A stretch of DNA of 64,000 nucleotides from an uncultured Erythrobacter sp. (GCA_947493165.1 CANLPY010000001.1:124001-188000), one strand, 5' to 3'. Counted from the stretch's first letter, positions 9,058 through 18,472 are shown. Numbers and translations are program-made. Notes: generated by a model not told the origin, from the sequence alone.

Positions 9058-9469
9058 GGTTGAGACGCACCCCGTAAAGCTCCATCCGGTGATCTACCAG
9101 GCGGTATCCCAGACGCTCAGCAATTTGGCGTTGCAGCGATTCCACTTCCGGATCGACAAACTCCACGACCTTACCTGTTTCGACATCAATCAAATGATCA
9201 TGGTGCGCCTCCGGCACAGGCTCATAGCGAGATCGGCCGTCGCCAAAGTCATGACGATCAAGAATGCCTGCTTCTTCGAACAGGCGTACCGTACGATAAA
9301 CGGTCGCGATGGAAATTTTGGGGTCAATTGCAGAGGCGCGGCTGTGGAGCAATTCCACATCAGGATGATCGTCGCTGTCCGACAGAACTTTGGCAATAAC
9401 CCGCCGCTGTTCGGTAATGCGCAGGCCTTTTTCTGCGCACAATTGTTCGAGATCAATCTTCTGCTGCAC
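9047..9469 (-). CDS. fur: Fur-family metal-responsive regulator
   Basis: A 140 aa Fur-family repressor: a winged helix (RITEQRRVIAKVL; SIATVYRTVRLFEEAGI recognition helix) and a C-terminal dimerisation domain with the metal-binding HHDHLI motif. Cys-X2-Cys structural zinc motifs are absent, as in many alphaproteobacterial Fur/Mur proteins, so it may respond to Fe2+ or Mn2+. I chose the GTG at 9469 because GGAG sits six bases upstream; a TTG at 9475 is possible. It overlaps plsC downstream. In related genomes this gene lies near mucR, rimI and tsaB, as here. Confidence 0.92.
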   Translation of the reverse strand: MQQKIDLEQLCAEKGLRITEQRRVIAKVLSDSDDHPDVELLHSRASAIDPKISIATVYRTVRLFEEAGILDRHDFGDGRSRYEPVPEAHHDHLIDVETGKVVEFVDPEVESLQRQIAERLGYRLVDHRMELYGVRLNRDD

Positions 9470-9573
9470 TCTCAACTCCGCCGGCTATGCTGCCTTGCCC
9501 CGATAATTCGATCGCTTTCGTTAACTCCCTTATCGGGACGCGGCGCATTGCTCAAGTTGCACAGGACGAAATA

Positions 9574-9594
9574 GGCGGGACCTCATGTCCCGCC
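9574..9594 (-). terminator. Perfect 8-bp hairpin after mucR
   Basis: GGCGGGAC (9574-9581) and GTCCCGCC (9587-9594) form a perfect stem around a 5-base loop, 13 bases past the mucR stop. In the leftward direction it is followed by TATTTCGTCC, a weak T-rich tail. It probably ends the mucR transcript ahead of the fur promoter. Confidence 0.6.
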
Positions 9595-9606
9595 CGTTGT
9601 CATGCA

Positions 9607-10041
9607 CTACTTCTTGCGGCGACCGCGGCCTTTTGAAGGCTTGCGGCCAAGACCGATCTTCTTGGCGAGATCGCGGCGCGTCTCTGCGTAATTTGGAGCA
9701 ACCAATGGATAGTCACCTGGCAATTCCCACCGTGCGCGATATTCATCAGGAGACATATTATGTTCGGTTGAAAGGTGCCGTTTGAGCATCTTCATCTTCT
9801 TGCCGCAATCGAGGCAGACGATGTGATCTTTCTTCACGGATGAACGGATTGATACAGCAGGGTCAGGCCGCACTTCTGCTGGGCTGTCTGGTTCGCCAAG
9901 GCCGGAAAGTGCAGTAAAAACGTTGGTAATGAGTGACGGTACATCGTCAACATCTACGTCATTGTTGCTGACATGCGCAGCGACGATATCACTCGTCAGC
10001 GTAATCAGCGTTTCTTTCATTTCGATTTCCAAGTCGTCCAT
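9607..10041 (-). CDS. mucR: MucR/Ros-family zinc-finger transcriptional regulator
   Basis: A 144 aa MucR/Ros protein. This alphaproteobacterial family binds AT-rich DNA as oligomers and acts as an H-NS-like silencer controlling exopolysaccharide, motility and cell-cycle genes. The single Cys2His2-type finger reads CLDCGKKMKMLKRHLSTEH (about residues 76-94). After it come the conserved DEYRARWELPGDYPLVAP block and a Lys/Arg-rich tail that contacts DNA. The ATG at 10041 follows GAGGA. It is preceded by an AT-rich 150-base gap, consistent with autoregulation known for the family. The window also carries an exopolysaccharide locus at its right end, a plausible target by family knowledge only. Confidence 0.95.
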   Translation of the reverse strand: MDDLEIEMKETLITLTSDIVAAHVSNNDVDVDDVPSLITNVFTALSGLGEPDSPAEVRPDPAVSIRSSVKKDHIVCLDCGKKMKMLKRHLSTEHNMSPDEYRARWELPGDYPLVAPNYAETRRDLAKKIGLGRKPSKGRGRRKK

Positions 10042-10155
10042 AAAGAGTTCCTCATGTTTTTAACGGTTCGGATTTTTCCGATCATCCGCGCATGAACCAG
10101 CTCTTTATTGTTTGCAATAGGACGATGAAATTGTTCGCAACTAATCCAAGTCGAA

Positions 10156-10179
10156 AATTCACGAATAGATGCGTGAATT
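10156..10179 (-). terminator. Inverted repeat past rimI (weak terminator or regulatory site)
   Basis: AATTCACG (10156-10163) and CGTGAATT (10172-10179) are perfect 8-bp arms around an 8-base loop, 13 bases after the rimI stop. Leftward it continues into TTCGACTT, a poor T tract. It may end the tsaB-rimI transcript or be an operator in the mucR upstream region. The rest of 10042-10191 is AT-rich with no gene. Confidence 0.4.
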
Positions 10180-10191
10180 GATCAGTTCGAT

Positions 10192-10662
10192 TTAGATTAA
10201 GCACCCAAAAGTAATCGCATCAACCCGCTCGCCGGTCTCTAAACGATAATATTTGGGGCGCTCGCCAATGGGCTCAAAACCCAATTTCAGGTAAAGATGC
10301 ACAGCTGGATTGCCGCGCCGCATTTCAAGAAAGATGCGGGTGGTGCCGCGTCTTCTGGCTTCTTTAAACAGGTGGTTGACCATGGTCGCCCCAAGGCCTT
10401 TGCCGCGATGATCGGGTAGAACGGCGATCAACAACAGTTCTTCTTCATCGGCGGCATGTCGTGTGAGTACAAAGCCCGCCGCTTCTTCTACGCTGTTTGC
10501 AGCGATGACTTGACCGCTGGCGTTGATGACAAGTTGATGAGTGCTGGGCAGGACCAAGGCGTCGCTGACCTGTTTGCGGTTCCATGCTTCGCCATAGGCT
10601 GGATCGAAAGCGGCCTTCATCACGTGCATAATTTGATCGACCGGATGGGCTAAGGTGCTCAT
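10192..10662 (-). CDS. rimI: Ribosomal protein S18-alanine N-acetyltransferase RimI
   Basis: A 156 aa GNAT-fold N-acetyltransferase. The acetyl-CoA-binding motif A is VLPDHRGKGLGATMVNHL, and the C-terminal EMRRGNPAVHLYLKLGF..IGERPKYY block is typical of RimI. RimI acetylates the N-terminal Ala of ribosomal protein S18; in many bacteria the gene sits beside tsaB, as here. Its ATG overlaps the tsaB stop by 4 bases (ATGA), so the two are translationally coupled. Confidence 0.92.
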   Translation of the reverse strand: MSTLAHPVDQIMHVMKAAFDPAYGEAWNRKQVSDALVLPSTHQLVINASGQVIAANSVEEAAGFVLTRHAADEEELLLIAVLPDHRGKGLGATMVNHLFKEARRRGTTRIFLEMRRGNPAVHLYLKLGFEPIGERPKYYRLETGERVDAITFGCLI

Positions 10663-11294
10663 GCGCGCTCCTTGCCAAGCGGTATTGCTAGCGGCTTTGC
10701 ATCAGGGGCGCGGCCATAGATTGGCGTCAAATTGGTGGTGAATTGGTCTTCACAAAAGAGGTTGGTCTTGCTCGCATCAGGTAGCAGGTTAAGCGCGGTT
10801 TTGCTCTCATCGCTGAAAAATGCTGCAAGTGCATCGGCGCGATTGCCAACGATGACATCGTGGCAGCAGGCAAGCTTTGCAGCGTCTGGCGAAAGCGAGC
10901 GCAATTCGTCCTGCGCTTTGCTGCCATTAAAGTTCTGGACAAACCATTCGCCGTGCCCGCCATTCATGCACACGGTCACATCGCGCGGGGAGGGCTGCCA
11001 AGCACGCATTGCGACCAGCGCGAGCGTTGAATAGCCCAGCACCTGCGCGCTCCATGCGACACCCAGTGCGCGGGCAGCGGCAATACCAATGCGCACACCT
11101 GTAAAGCTACCGGGCCCTAGCGATACGATAATGCGTTCAGCGCGGCCTTTGTCCGGCAGGTCCGCAATCATCGGGATCAGGCGTTCAGCGTGCCCACGGC
11201 CCAGTTCGGCATGCGTGTTTGCGATCAGGCGCTTCTCATCAAAGAGCGCGACTGAGCAGGCTTCGCTGGCCGTTTCGATTGCGAGGATACGCAT
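10659..11294 (-). CDS. tsaB: tRNA threonylcarbamoyladenosine biosynthesis protein TsaB
   Basis: A 211 aa TsaB, an ASKHA-fold protein that forms the TsaBDE complex with TsaD and TsaE to make t6A37 in tRNAs reading ANN codons. The N-terminal LAIETASEACSVAL strand and phosphate-loop-like region, and the SLGPGSFTGVRIGIAAARALG block near residue 62-82, identify it. TsaB itself lacks the metal-binding histidines of TsaD, as expected. It starts a leftward tsaB-rimI unit. The 37-base gap to the upstream nitroreductase gene leaves room for read-through. Confidence 0.95.
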   Translation of the reverse strand: MRILAIETASEACSVALFDEKRLIANTHAELGRGHAERLIPMIADLPDKGRAERIIVSLGPGSFTGVRIGIAAARALGVAWSAQVLGYSTLALVAMRAWQPSPRDVTVCMNGGHGEWFVQNFNGSKAQDELRSLSPDAAKLACCHDVIVGNRADALAAFFSDESKTALNLLPDASKTNLFCEDQFTTNLTPIYGRAPDAKPLAIPLGKERA

Positions 11295-11331
11295 GAATTG
11301 CGCAGTGCCTCACCGCGCGCAGGGTGGCAAG

Positions 11332-11940
11332 TCAGACGATTTGGTTGAACTTACCAAATTCAGGGCGGGGAGAGCGATCAAAGATGCTTTCTGGGTCGCC
11401 ATAACCGATTGAGCAAATCCAATCGGCCTTGACACGCGGATGGTCCGCGAAGAATTCCTTGGTCACCGCATCAAGATCAACACCGGACATTGGTCCGCAA
11501 TCAAGGCCAATCGCACGCGCAGCTAGCATCAGGTAAGCGCCCTGAAGAGCAGAGTTACGCTTGGCCCCTTCGATCCGGCCGTCCTCGTCGCCTTCGAACC
11601 AGCTTTTCGCGTCAGTGTGCGGGAACAGTTCCGGCAGATGTTCGTGAAAGTCGATGTCATAACCGATGATGACGGTTACCGGGGCAGCTTTGACCTTGTC
11701 CTTGTTGCCATCAGACACGCAGTCAACAAGTTTGGATTTGGCCTCGTCACCTTTGACCCAGACAAATCGGCCCGGCTGCATGTTGGCGGACGTAGGCGCC
11801 ATTTTCAGCAAAGCATGAATCTGACGGATATGCTCGTCGCTTACATCCTTGGCCAGCCAATCATTATAGCTGCGTGCTTCATTGAAAAGTTGGTCAAGCG
11901 CGTCGGTTGAAAGCGTGTGATCGTGAAACTGCTTAGTCAT
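11332..11940 (-). CDS. Nitroreductase-family protein, RutE/malonic semialdehyde reductase-like
   Basis: A 202 aa FMN-dependent nitroreductase-fold enzyme of the RutE/HadB type. The N-terminal ALDQLFNEARSYNDW motif, the APTSANMQPGRFVWV FMN-binding segment and the C-terminal CSIGYGD block match that subfamily, which reduces malonic semialdehyde to 3-hydroxypropionate. No rut pyrimidine genes are nearby, so the substrate is uncertain. The open frame reaches 12003, but the ATG at 11940 follows GCGAGGC and gives the conserved N terminus. It lies between nfuA and tsaB on the same strand. Confidence 0.82.
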   Translation of the reverse strand: MTKQFHDHTLSTDALDQLFNEARSYNDWLAKDVSDEHIRQIHALLKMAPTSANMQPGRFVWVKGDEAKSKLVDCVSDGNKDKVKAAPVTVIIGYDIDFHEHLPELFPHTDAKSWFEGDEDGRIEGAKRNSALQGAYLMLAARAIGLDCGPMSGVDLDAVTKEFFADHPRVKADWICSIGYGDPESIFDRSPRPEFGKFNQIV

Positions 11941-11968
11941 AATGCCTCGCTGAAATCTCTGCCTAAAA

Positions 11969-12547
11969 TTAGGCTGCACGCACTTCAACGACTTCAGGGA
12001 CATAATGTTTCAGCAAACCTTCGATGCCGTGCTTCAGCGTCGCGGAGCTTGATGGGCAGCCCGAACACGCGCCTTGCAAGGTCAAGTAGACGACCCCGTC
12101 CTTGAAACCGCGGTAGGCGATGTCTCCGCCGTCTCCAGCCACGGCGGGCCGCACGCGCGTTTCCAGCAATTCATTGATTTGTGCGATAACATCGGCGTCT
12201 TCTGCCGATTCCTCAACCGCCATCTCTTCATCGGCTGGAACAGAAATATCGCCTGCTGTGCCCGACTTAAACAAAGGCGCTTCTGAGACGAAGTGATCGA
12301 GCAAGATTGCGACCACTTGCGATTTGAGCGACCCCCAGCTGGCACCGGGCGCTGCAGTGACGCTGACAAAGTCGCCGCCAAAAAAGACGTTCACCACCTC
12401 GCCTGTGTCAAAGATGGCTTCAGCTAGCGGACTAGCCTCTGCCGCCTCTGGACTAGCAAATTCCCGTGTGCCGGCGGTCATCACTTGCTTGCCGGGCAGG
12501 AATTTGAGGCTGGCGGGGTTCGGTGTCGTTTCGGTTTCAATAAACAT
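11969..12547 (-). CDS. nfuA: Fe-S cluster scaffold/carrier protein, NfuA type
   Basis: A 192 aa protein with the two-part architecture of NfuA/HIRIP5: an N-terminal domain starting FIETETTPNPASLKFLPG and a C-terminal NifU-like domain carrying CSGCPSS, whose Cys-X2-Cys binds a 4Fe-4S cluster at the dimer interface. It carries clusters to apo-targets such as aconitase or radical-SAM enzymes (MiaB is a known client type). The frame is open to 12643 but the ATG at 12547 gives the conserved start. No suf or isc genes are nearby. It is divergent from the M16 protease. Confidence 0.95.
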   Translation of the reverse strand: MFIETETTPNPASLKFLPGKQVMTAGTREFASPEAAEASPLAEAIFDTGEVVNVFFGGDFVSVTAAPGASWGSLKSQVVAILLDHFVSEAPLFKSGTAGDISVPADEEMAVEESAEDADVIAQINELLETRVRPAVAGDGGDIAYRGFKDGVVYLTLQGACSGCPSSSATLKHGIEGLLKHYVPEVVEVRAA

Positions 12548-12683
12548 AAACCTATATTTAGGCGTGCAGGTGGGCCGCGACAAGGCAAGCGGAGCGATGA
12601 ATTCGGCAAAATGATGGCTTAAATTCGCGCAATTTCGCAGCATTCACTATCCCTTCACAACTTGCAGTCCTATATTCCGCCCC

Positions 12684-15600
12684 ATGAGCTTATTTTCTAA
12701 GGGCGCAAAAGCCCTCTGCCTGCTTGCTGCACCAGCGGCATTTATCCTTCCTGCCAGCGCGCAAGATGTGGAGCCAAATGGTCCGCCAAGAACAAGCGTG
12801 CCTGCGACAGCGCCGCAAATCCCAGGGCCGCAAATCCCAGCGCCGCAAAATTTGCAAAGCGGGGACGAGGTCCCTTGGCTTTATGAAAACAGCAATGTTC
12901 CGGTCGACCGTGAATGGCTGTTTGGTGAGATGGATAATGGCCTGCGCTATGCGGTGCGCAAGAATGGTGTTCCGCCGGGCCAAGTTTCTATCCGTGTGCG
13001 GATTGATGCTGGCTCTTTGCATGAGCGTGATTTTGAGCAAGGCTATGCTCACTTGCTGGAACATTTGCTGTTTCGCGAAAGCAAATATCTGGGCCAAGCC
13101 AAGGCGATTGAAACATGGCAGCGGCTTGGCGCGACCTTTGGCAGCGATGCCAATGCGGAAACCAGTCCAACTCACACCGCATATAAGCTCGATCTGCCCG
13201 GCGTGACGCGCGCGAAACTGTATGAGAGCTTCAAATTGCTTTCCGGCATGGTGCGCGCTCCTGTGTTGAGCGATGAGAATGTCGCAGCGGAATTGCCCAT
13301 TGTCCTTGCTGAAAAACGAGAGCGCGGCGGCGCTGCGCAGCGCGTGGGTGAGTTTACACGCGCCAAGCTGTTCGCTGGCCAAAGGCTGGCAACGCGCACT
13401 CCAATTGGCACGGTTGAAACCTTGCAAGGTGCTGACGGGGCTAAAGTGTCCGAGTTTTATCGCCGCTGGTACCGTCCTGAAAACACAGTGATAGTGGTGG
13501 TTGGCGATGCGCCGCCAGAAGAACTCGCTGGCTTGGTGGAAAAGTGGTTTGGCGATTGGCAGGCCGAAGGTGAAGGCGTTGCTGCGCCAGATTTTGGCGA
13601 TCCTGTTGCCCCTGCAGATGCGCAGCCAAGCAATGACCCGTCCGGTCCGGTGGGCGAGATTGGCGTATTGGTCGAACCTGATCTGCCGCGCAGCCTGACT
13701 TATGCCGTGATGCGGCCATGGCGCAAAGTTGATGACACCATCGTCTATAACGAAGGCCTGATGATCGAAGCGGTGGCGCAGTCCATCATCAATCGAAGAC
13801 TGGAATCACGCGCGCGCTCTGGCGGAAGCTATCTTTACGCGCAGGTTCAGCAGGATGATGTGTCGCGCTCTACCGATGCGACATTTGTTACCTTTGCCCC
13901 ATTATCTGATGATTGGAACAGCGCCGCAGCCGATGTCCGCGGCGTGATCGCTGATGCGCTCGCCAGTGCACCAACGCAGGAAGAGATTGATCGCGAAGTG
14001 GCTGAGTTTGACATCGCGTTTGCCAATCAGGTTGAACAGCGCACGGTTATCTCTGGCTCTGATTTGGCAGATACGCTGATCAGTGCCGTTGATATTCGCG
14101 AGACCACAGCATCGCCTGAGGTCGTGCTGCAAGTGTTCCGCGACACGAAACCGCGCTTTACGCCTGAAGAAGTGCTGGCGCACACGCGCAAGCTGTTCAC
14201 CGGCGATGTTGTGCGCGGAGTCTATGTGACACCTGCGTCAGGCGAAGCGGATGAAAGCGCGCTGCGTCTTGCTCTTGGGCGTGAAGTCACTGGCGACGGC
14301 AGTTCACGGCTCGCAGCCAGCACCATTTCATTTGATGAATTGCCGCCAGTGGGCGAACCGGGCGTCGTCGCCAATCGCGAAGAAATCGGCTTGCTTGATG
14401 TGGAGCAGGTGGATTTTGGCAATGGCGTTAAGACGCTTTTGTGGTCGAACAATGCAGAGCCGGGCCGTGTGGTCGTAAAAGTGCGCTTTGGCGCAGGCTA
14501 TCGCGCGTTCGACGCTGATGATGCCGCTTATGCGGCCTTGGGTAACACCGCATTGGTCGGATCGGGCCTAGGCGAATTGGGTCAGGAAGAGCTGGACCGG
14601 CTCGCGACAGGCCGCAAGCTGGGCTTTGACTTCGCTATCGAAGATGCCGTGTTCACCTTTACTGGCCGCACGCGCTCATCTGATGTGGCTGACCAGCTTT
14701 ATTTGTTCGCTGCAAAGCTTGGTATGCCGCGCTGGGATAAAGACCCAGTGATCCGCGCCCGCGCTGCAGCGGAGCTGGCGTATAACACCTATGCGACCAG
14801 CCCGAGCGGGGTGCTGAACCGCGATCTCACATATCTTATGACCAATGGGGATGCGCGGTTCGCAACCCCTGGCCCAGACGCACTCAAGCAAGTGACGCCA
14901 GAGGGGTTCCGCGAGGTTTGGGAACCCTTGCTCGCCCAAGGGCCGGTAGAAGTGCTGGTGTTTGGCGAGTTCGACAAGGAAGCGACCGTTGAGGCTTTGC
15001 GCAACACGTTTGGCGCGCTTGCACCGCGCAGCGCCATCCCTGCTGAGATTGCGGCGCGCGTTCCGCAATTTCCGGTCGATTCTGGCGAAACCACGGTGCT
15101 GAACCACCGCGGGGACACAAATCAGGCGGCGGCTGTCATCGCATGGCCGAGCGGCGCAGGTGTTGAATCCTTGCGCGAGTCTCGTCAGCTGCAAATCCTG
15201 ATTGATGTGTTCAACAACCGCTTACTCGAAGCGCTGCGGGAACGCGCCGGGGCCAGCTATGCGCCGCAGATATATTCGGATTGGCCGGTTGATCTGGAAA
15301 GCGGCGGCACGATCACCGCGCTTGCTCAATTGCAACCTAAGGATGTCTCTGTGTTCTTTGCAGAGGCAGACAAGATTGCGCGCGATCTCGTCAATACGCC
15401 GCCAACCACGGAAGAGCTGGACCGGGTCACTGAACCTTTGCGTCAGTTGTTTAGCCGGGCATCGACAGGCAACACGTTCTGGTTGTTCCAACTTGAAGGT
15501 GCGACAACAGATCGCCGCAGAGTTGAATTGCTCCGCTCGCTGTTGGCGGATTACTCAAACACCACGCCGCAGATTATGCAGTTTCTTGCCGGACGATATT

Positions 15601-15734
15601 TCGGGCAGCGGCCTGGTTGGCGTCTCGCGGTAATTCCTGAGGGCGCCGAGCTGTCTCAAGCCTTGCCCAGCGCCGCTCCAACGGCCGCCAGCGCGCCAGC
15701 CTCTGCGCCGCGTAACGAAGTGATTGGCAGGTAA
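12684..15734 (+). CDS. Exported M16-family zinc metallopeptidase, two-module
   Basis: A 1016 aa protein with a signal peptide (cleavage likely after PASA, residue 26) and a Pro/Gln-rich linker built from two near-identical 15-base DNA repeats. The N-terminal M16 module has the inverted zinc motif HLLEHLLF (HXXEH) and the downstream catalytic Glu region VLAEKRERGG, so it should be active. A second, catalytically degenerate M16 module follows, as in pitrilysin-type enzymes. It is probably periplasmic or membrane-associated and degrades peptides. The ATG at 12684 starts the only good signal peptide. It is monocistronic: nfuA is divergent, and a 176-base gap follows. Confidence 0.93.
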   Translation: MSLFSKGAKALCLLAAPAAFILPASAQDVEPNGPPRTSVPATAPQIPGPQIPAPQNLQSGDEVPWLYENSNVPVDREWLFGEMDNGLRYAVRKNGVPPGQVSIRVRIDAGSLHERDFEQGYAHLLEHLLFRESKYLGQAKAIETWQRLGATFGSDANAETSPTHTAYKLDLPGVTRAKLYESFKLLSGMVRAPVLSDENVAAELPIVLAEKRERGGAAQRVGEFTRAKLFAGQRLATRTPIGTVETLQGADGAKVSEFYRRWYRPENTVIVVVGDAPPEELAGLVEKWFGDWQAEGEGVAAPDFGDPVAPADAQPSNDPSGPVGEIGVLVEPDLPRSLTYAVMRPWRKVDDTIVYNEGLMIEAVAQSIINRRLESRARSGGSYLYAQVQQDDVSRSTDATFVTFAPLSDDWNSAAADVRGVIADALASAPTQEEIDREVAEFDIAFANQVEQRTVISGSDLADTLISAVDIRETTASPEVVLQVFRDTKPRFTPEEVLAHTRKLFTGDVVRGVYVTPASGEADESALRLALGREVTGDGSSRLAASTISFDELPPVGEPGVVANREEIGLLDVEQVDFGNGVKTLLWSNNAEPGRVVVKVRFGAGYRAFDADDAAYAALGNTALVGSGLGELGQEELDRLATGRKLGFDFAIEDAVFTFTGRTRSSDVADQLYLFAAKLGMPRWDKDPVIRARAAAELAYNTYATSPSGVLNRDLTYLMTNGDARFATPGPDALKQVTPEGFREVWEPLLAQGPVEVLVFGEFDKEATVEALRNTFGALAPRSAIPAEIAARVPQFPVDSGETTVLNHRGDTNQAAAVIAWPSGAGVESLRESRQLQILIDVFNNRLLEALRERAGASYAPQIYSDWPVDLESGGTITALAQLQPKDVSVFFAEADKIARDLVNTPPTTEELDRVTEPLRQLFSRASTGNTFWLFQLEGATTDRRRVELLRSLLADYSNTTPQIMQFLAGRYFGQRPGWRLAVIPEGAELSQALPSAAPTAASAPASAPRNEVIGR

Positions 15735-15780
15735 GTTTTCCCGGCTAATCGATCAACTCGATTACACCAGCCACGAAATA

Positions 15781-15891
15781 ATGTTGTGGCTTTGGCGGTT
15801 GTCGCTTTACATATGTAATGAAGGCGCGGTAACCGCGCCGCCGCATCTGCGTGGGAGGGCAATTCCCCGAAGCCTTTTGGTCCATGCTTAA
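15781..15891 (+). other. Possible leader ORF upstream of DAHP synthase
   Basis: An ATG at 15781 opens a 36-codon frame beginning MLWLWRLSLYICN, unusually rich in aromatic residues (Trp3, Trp5, Tyr10) for a reading frame ahead of an aromatic-pathway gene. A GC-rich hairpin lies inside it (15823-15839), and it ends 19 bases before the likely DAHP synthase start. That resembles an attenuation leader, but the ribosome site is weak and the hairpin has no T tract. Treat as a hypothesis; it could be chance. Confidence 0.25.
15823..15839 (+). promoter_or_regulatory. GC-rich hairpin in the DAHP synthase leader
   Basis: GGCGCGG (15823-15829), loop TAA, CCGCGCC (15833-15839): a perfect 7-bp stem in the 176-base gap between the M16 protease and DAHP synthase. 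There is no T run, so it is not a standard terminator. It could end the protease transcript weakly or be part of a leader structure. Confidence 0.4.
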
Positions 15892-15910
15892 ATTGAAAGA
15901 AGAATTACAA

Positions 15911-17284
15911 GTGTCAAACACATGGTCCCCGGAAAGTTGGAAGTCCCACGAAGCGCGCCATTTGCCGCATTATGAGGACGCAGCTGAGCTGGCTGAAGCT
16001 GAGGCAACGCTGGCGGCATATCCGCCGCTTGTCTTTGCGGGAGAAGCGCGCGCGCTAAAGTCAGACCTTGCCGATGTAGCGAACGGCAAGGCGTTCTTGC
16101 TGCAAGGCGGTGATTGCGCGGAAAGCTTTGCTGAGTTTCACCCTAACAACATTCGCGATACTTTCCGCGTGTTGCTGCAAATGGCGGTTGTGATGACCTT
16201 CGCCAGCAAGCATCCTGTGGTGAAAGTTGGCCGAATGGCTGGCCAATTTGCAAAGCCGCGTTCTGCCCCAACGGAAACCAAAGATGGCATGACCCTGCCG
16301 AGCTACTTTGGTGACAACATCAACGGGATTGAATTTGATCCGGTGCAACGCCGCAATGATCCTGGCCGGATGGTGCGGGCCTATTCGCAGGCCGCAGCGA
16401 CGCTGAATTTGCTGCGTGCTTTTGCGGGCGGCGGTTATGCCAACTTGCGTCAGGTTCATCAGTGGACGCTAGAGTTTATGGGCCGCACGCCTTGGGCCGA
16501 CAAGTTCTCCGCAACGGCTGATCGGATTGGCGAAGCGCTTGATTTCATGGAAGCCTGCGGGATTGACCCTGCAACTGTGCCGCAATTGCAGGGCACCAGC
16601 TTCTACACCAGTCACGAAGGGTTGTTGCTGCCCTACGAAGAGGCGCTAGCCCGGCAGGATTCGCTGACTGGAGAATGGTATGCGACCAGCGCGCATATGC
16701 TGTGGATCGGGGATCGCACACGTTTCCCCGGCAGCGCACATATCGAATTTGCGCGCGGCATTGGCAATCCGCTCGGCATGAAATGCGGCCCCTCGCTAGA
16801 GCCGGATGCGCTGATCGAATTGCTCGATCAACTGAACCCGGCACGTGAAGCAGGGCGCATCACTTTGATCAGTCGGTTTGGCCACGATAAGGTTGAGGAT
16901 GGGCTGCCAAAGCTTATCCGAGCCGTAGAACGTGAAGGCCATCCGGTCGTGTGGAGCTGTGATCCGATGCACGGCAATGTGATCAAAGCGGAAAGCGGGT
17001 TTAAGACCCGTCCGTTTGACCGCATCCTGTCAGAGGTGAAGGGCTTTTTTGCAGTGCACCGCGCTGAAGGCACGCATCCGGGCGGCATCCATATCGAGAT
17101 GACCGGACAAGACGTGACCGAATGTGTCGGCGGCGCAGTGGCAATTACTGATGAGCGCCTTGGTGATCGCTATCACACGCACTGCGATCCGCGCCTTAAT
17201 GCAGAACAATCGTTGGAGCTTGCCTTCTTGCTTGCCGAAATGCTCAATGATGAGATTGGCGAACGCAAGGCTGACGCAGCGTAA
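15911..17284 (+). CDS. 3-deoxy-7-phosphoheptulonate synthase, class II (DAHP synthase)
   Basis: A 457 aa class II (plant/Mycobacterium-type) DAHP synthase, which condenses phosphoenolpyruvate and erythrose-4-phosphate at the entry of the shikimate pathway. Diagnostic segments: [17 protein letters not shown] at the N terminus, [14 protein letters not shown], the KPRSAPTE phosphate-binding loop, [11 protein letters not shown], and [17 protein letters not shown] with metal ligands. I chose the GTG at 15911, eight bases after AAAGAAG, because it gives the family N terminus; an ATG at 15884 would add nine residues. It stands alone, and regulation by aromatic amino acids is expected from the family. 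Confidence 0.95.
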   Translation: MSNTWSPESWKSHEARHLPHYEDAAELAEAEATLAAYPPLVFAGEARALKSDLADVANGKAFLLQGGDCAESFAEFHPNNIRDTFRVLLQMAVVMTFASKHPVVKVGRMAGQFAKPRSAPTETKDGMTLPSYFGDNINGIEFDPVQRRNDPGRMVRAYSQAAATLNLLRAFAGGGYANLRQVHQWTLEFMGRTPWADKFSATADRIGEALDFMEACGIDPATVPQLQGTSFYTSHEGLLLPYEEALARQDSLTGEWYATSAHMLWIGDRTRFPGSAHIEFARGIGNPLGMKCGPSLEPDALIELLDQLNPAREAGRITLISRFGHDKVEDGLPKLIRAVEREGHPVVWSCDPMHGNVIKAESGFKTRPFDRILSEVKGFFAVHRAEGTHPGGIHIEMTGQDVTECVGGAVAITDERLGDRYHTHCDPRLNAEQSLELAFLLAEMLNDEIGERKADAA

Positions 17285-17401
17285 CCGCCTGAATTATTGG
17301 GCTGCGTAACGCAAAATACGTAGTTCTACGCTGGCTGCAGCTCGTATAACGTTGACGCTTTAAAGCTAATCCACGCTCAATAAGAAGCGAGGGTTAGTGA
17401 A

Positions 17402-18472
17402 ATGGACGGCATCTTAGCCGCAGAAGCTGGACATCAGGTGCTAGTCGCCGCGTGTGTCTTGCTCGGCGTTGTCGCCTTGGTGTTGGTTGCGACCACCGTT
17501 TCCGCCCGGCGCGAGGCGCGCTTCACTGCACGGTTGGCGCGCGACCGCGGAGAGCGGATGAGCGATCTGATGCACACAGTGCGGATGGCTGAAAACATCG
17601 CGGACCTTGGCATTTGGCAATACGATACGACGACCGGCACACAGCAATGGTCCGCTGGTATGCGCGTGCTGTTTGGTGTTGAGAGAGATGAAGAGTTTGT
17701 GCCCGGAGATGCGGAAACTCTGTTGTTTGCAAATGACATGGATTTGGTCGGTCAGGTAAAGGCAAACGCCCAGAAAGCTGGCGCTTTCGAGCTGTATTAC
17801 GACATTTGCGGTTATGACGGCGTGCCGCGCTCTATCTGCGTTCAAGCCTGCAATCTGCGCAATGACGAGGGGTACGTTGTTCGCGTGGTAGCAGTGGTCC
17901 GTGATGTGACCGATCAGGTTGCGCGCGAACGTGATCTGGAACAATCACGTGTATCGGCCCTGCAAGAGGCAAGCGTTGCGCGTGAATTGGCACAGACTGA
18001 TCCGCTAACAGGGCTTGCCAACCGTCGCCGTGTTATGGCGGGGCTTGATCAAATGGTGCTTGAATCCCAGAAAAATGGACAGCCATTAGTCGTGGTGCTG
18101 TTTGATATCGATCACTTCAAGTCCGTCAATGACACCTATGGCCATCCACACGGAGACAAGGTGCTGCAAGAGGTTGCAAGGATCTGCAAAGATCAAGCCC
18201 GCGAAGGCGATATCGTTGGGCGGGTCGGCGGAGAGGAATTTGTGTGGATTATACCGGGCGCTGACCCATCATTTGCGCGGATTGCATCGGAACGCCTACG
18301 CTTGGCGATCTCTGTGGGAACGGCGATTGCGGATCGCCCGCCAGTCACAATCAGCGCAGGATTCACGGCACTAAGGCCGGGTGACGCTTCGCTAAAACTG
18401 TTCGCGCGCGCGGATGCGGCGCTTTACGAAGCGAAGGGAGCGGGGCGAAACCGGGTGCGGATGGCGGCGTAA
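17402..18472 (+). CDS. Membrane-anchored PAS-GGDEF diguanylate cyclase
   Basis: A 356 aa protein: one N-terminal transmembrane helix (about residues 11-33), a short coiled segment, a PAS-like sensor domain (about 60-175, ending in VVAVVRDVTDQ), and a C-terminal GGDEF domain starting at TDPLTGLANRRR. The catalytic signature is GGEEF, an active variant, and the product-inhibition I-site RxxD (REGD) lies five residues before it. It should therefore make c-di-GMP and be feedback inhibited. The signal sensed is unknown. It lies alone between DAHP synthase and egtB. The start ATG 17402 has GAGGG upstream. Confidence 0.92.
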   Translation: MDGILAAEAGHQVLVAACVLLGVVALVLVATTVSARREARFTARLARDRGERMSDLMHTVRMAENIADLGIWQYDTTTGTQQWSAGMRVLFGVERDEEFVPGDAETLLFANDMDLVGQVKANAQKAGAFELYYDICGYDGVPRSICVQACNLRNDEGYVVRVVAVVRDVTDQVARERDLEQSRVSALQEASVARELAQTDPLTGLANRRRVMAGLDQMVLESQKNGQPLVVVLFDIDHFKSVNDTYGHPHGDKVLQEVARICKDQAREGDIVGRVGGEEFVWIIPGADPSFARIASERLRLAISVGTAIADRPPVTISAGFTALRPGDASLKLFARADAALYEAKGAGRNRVRMAA

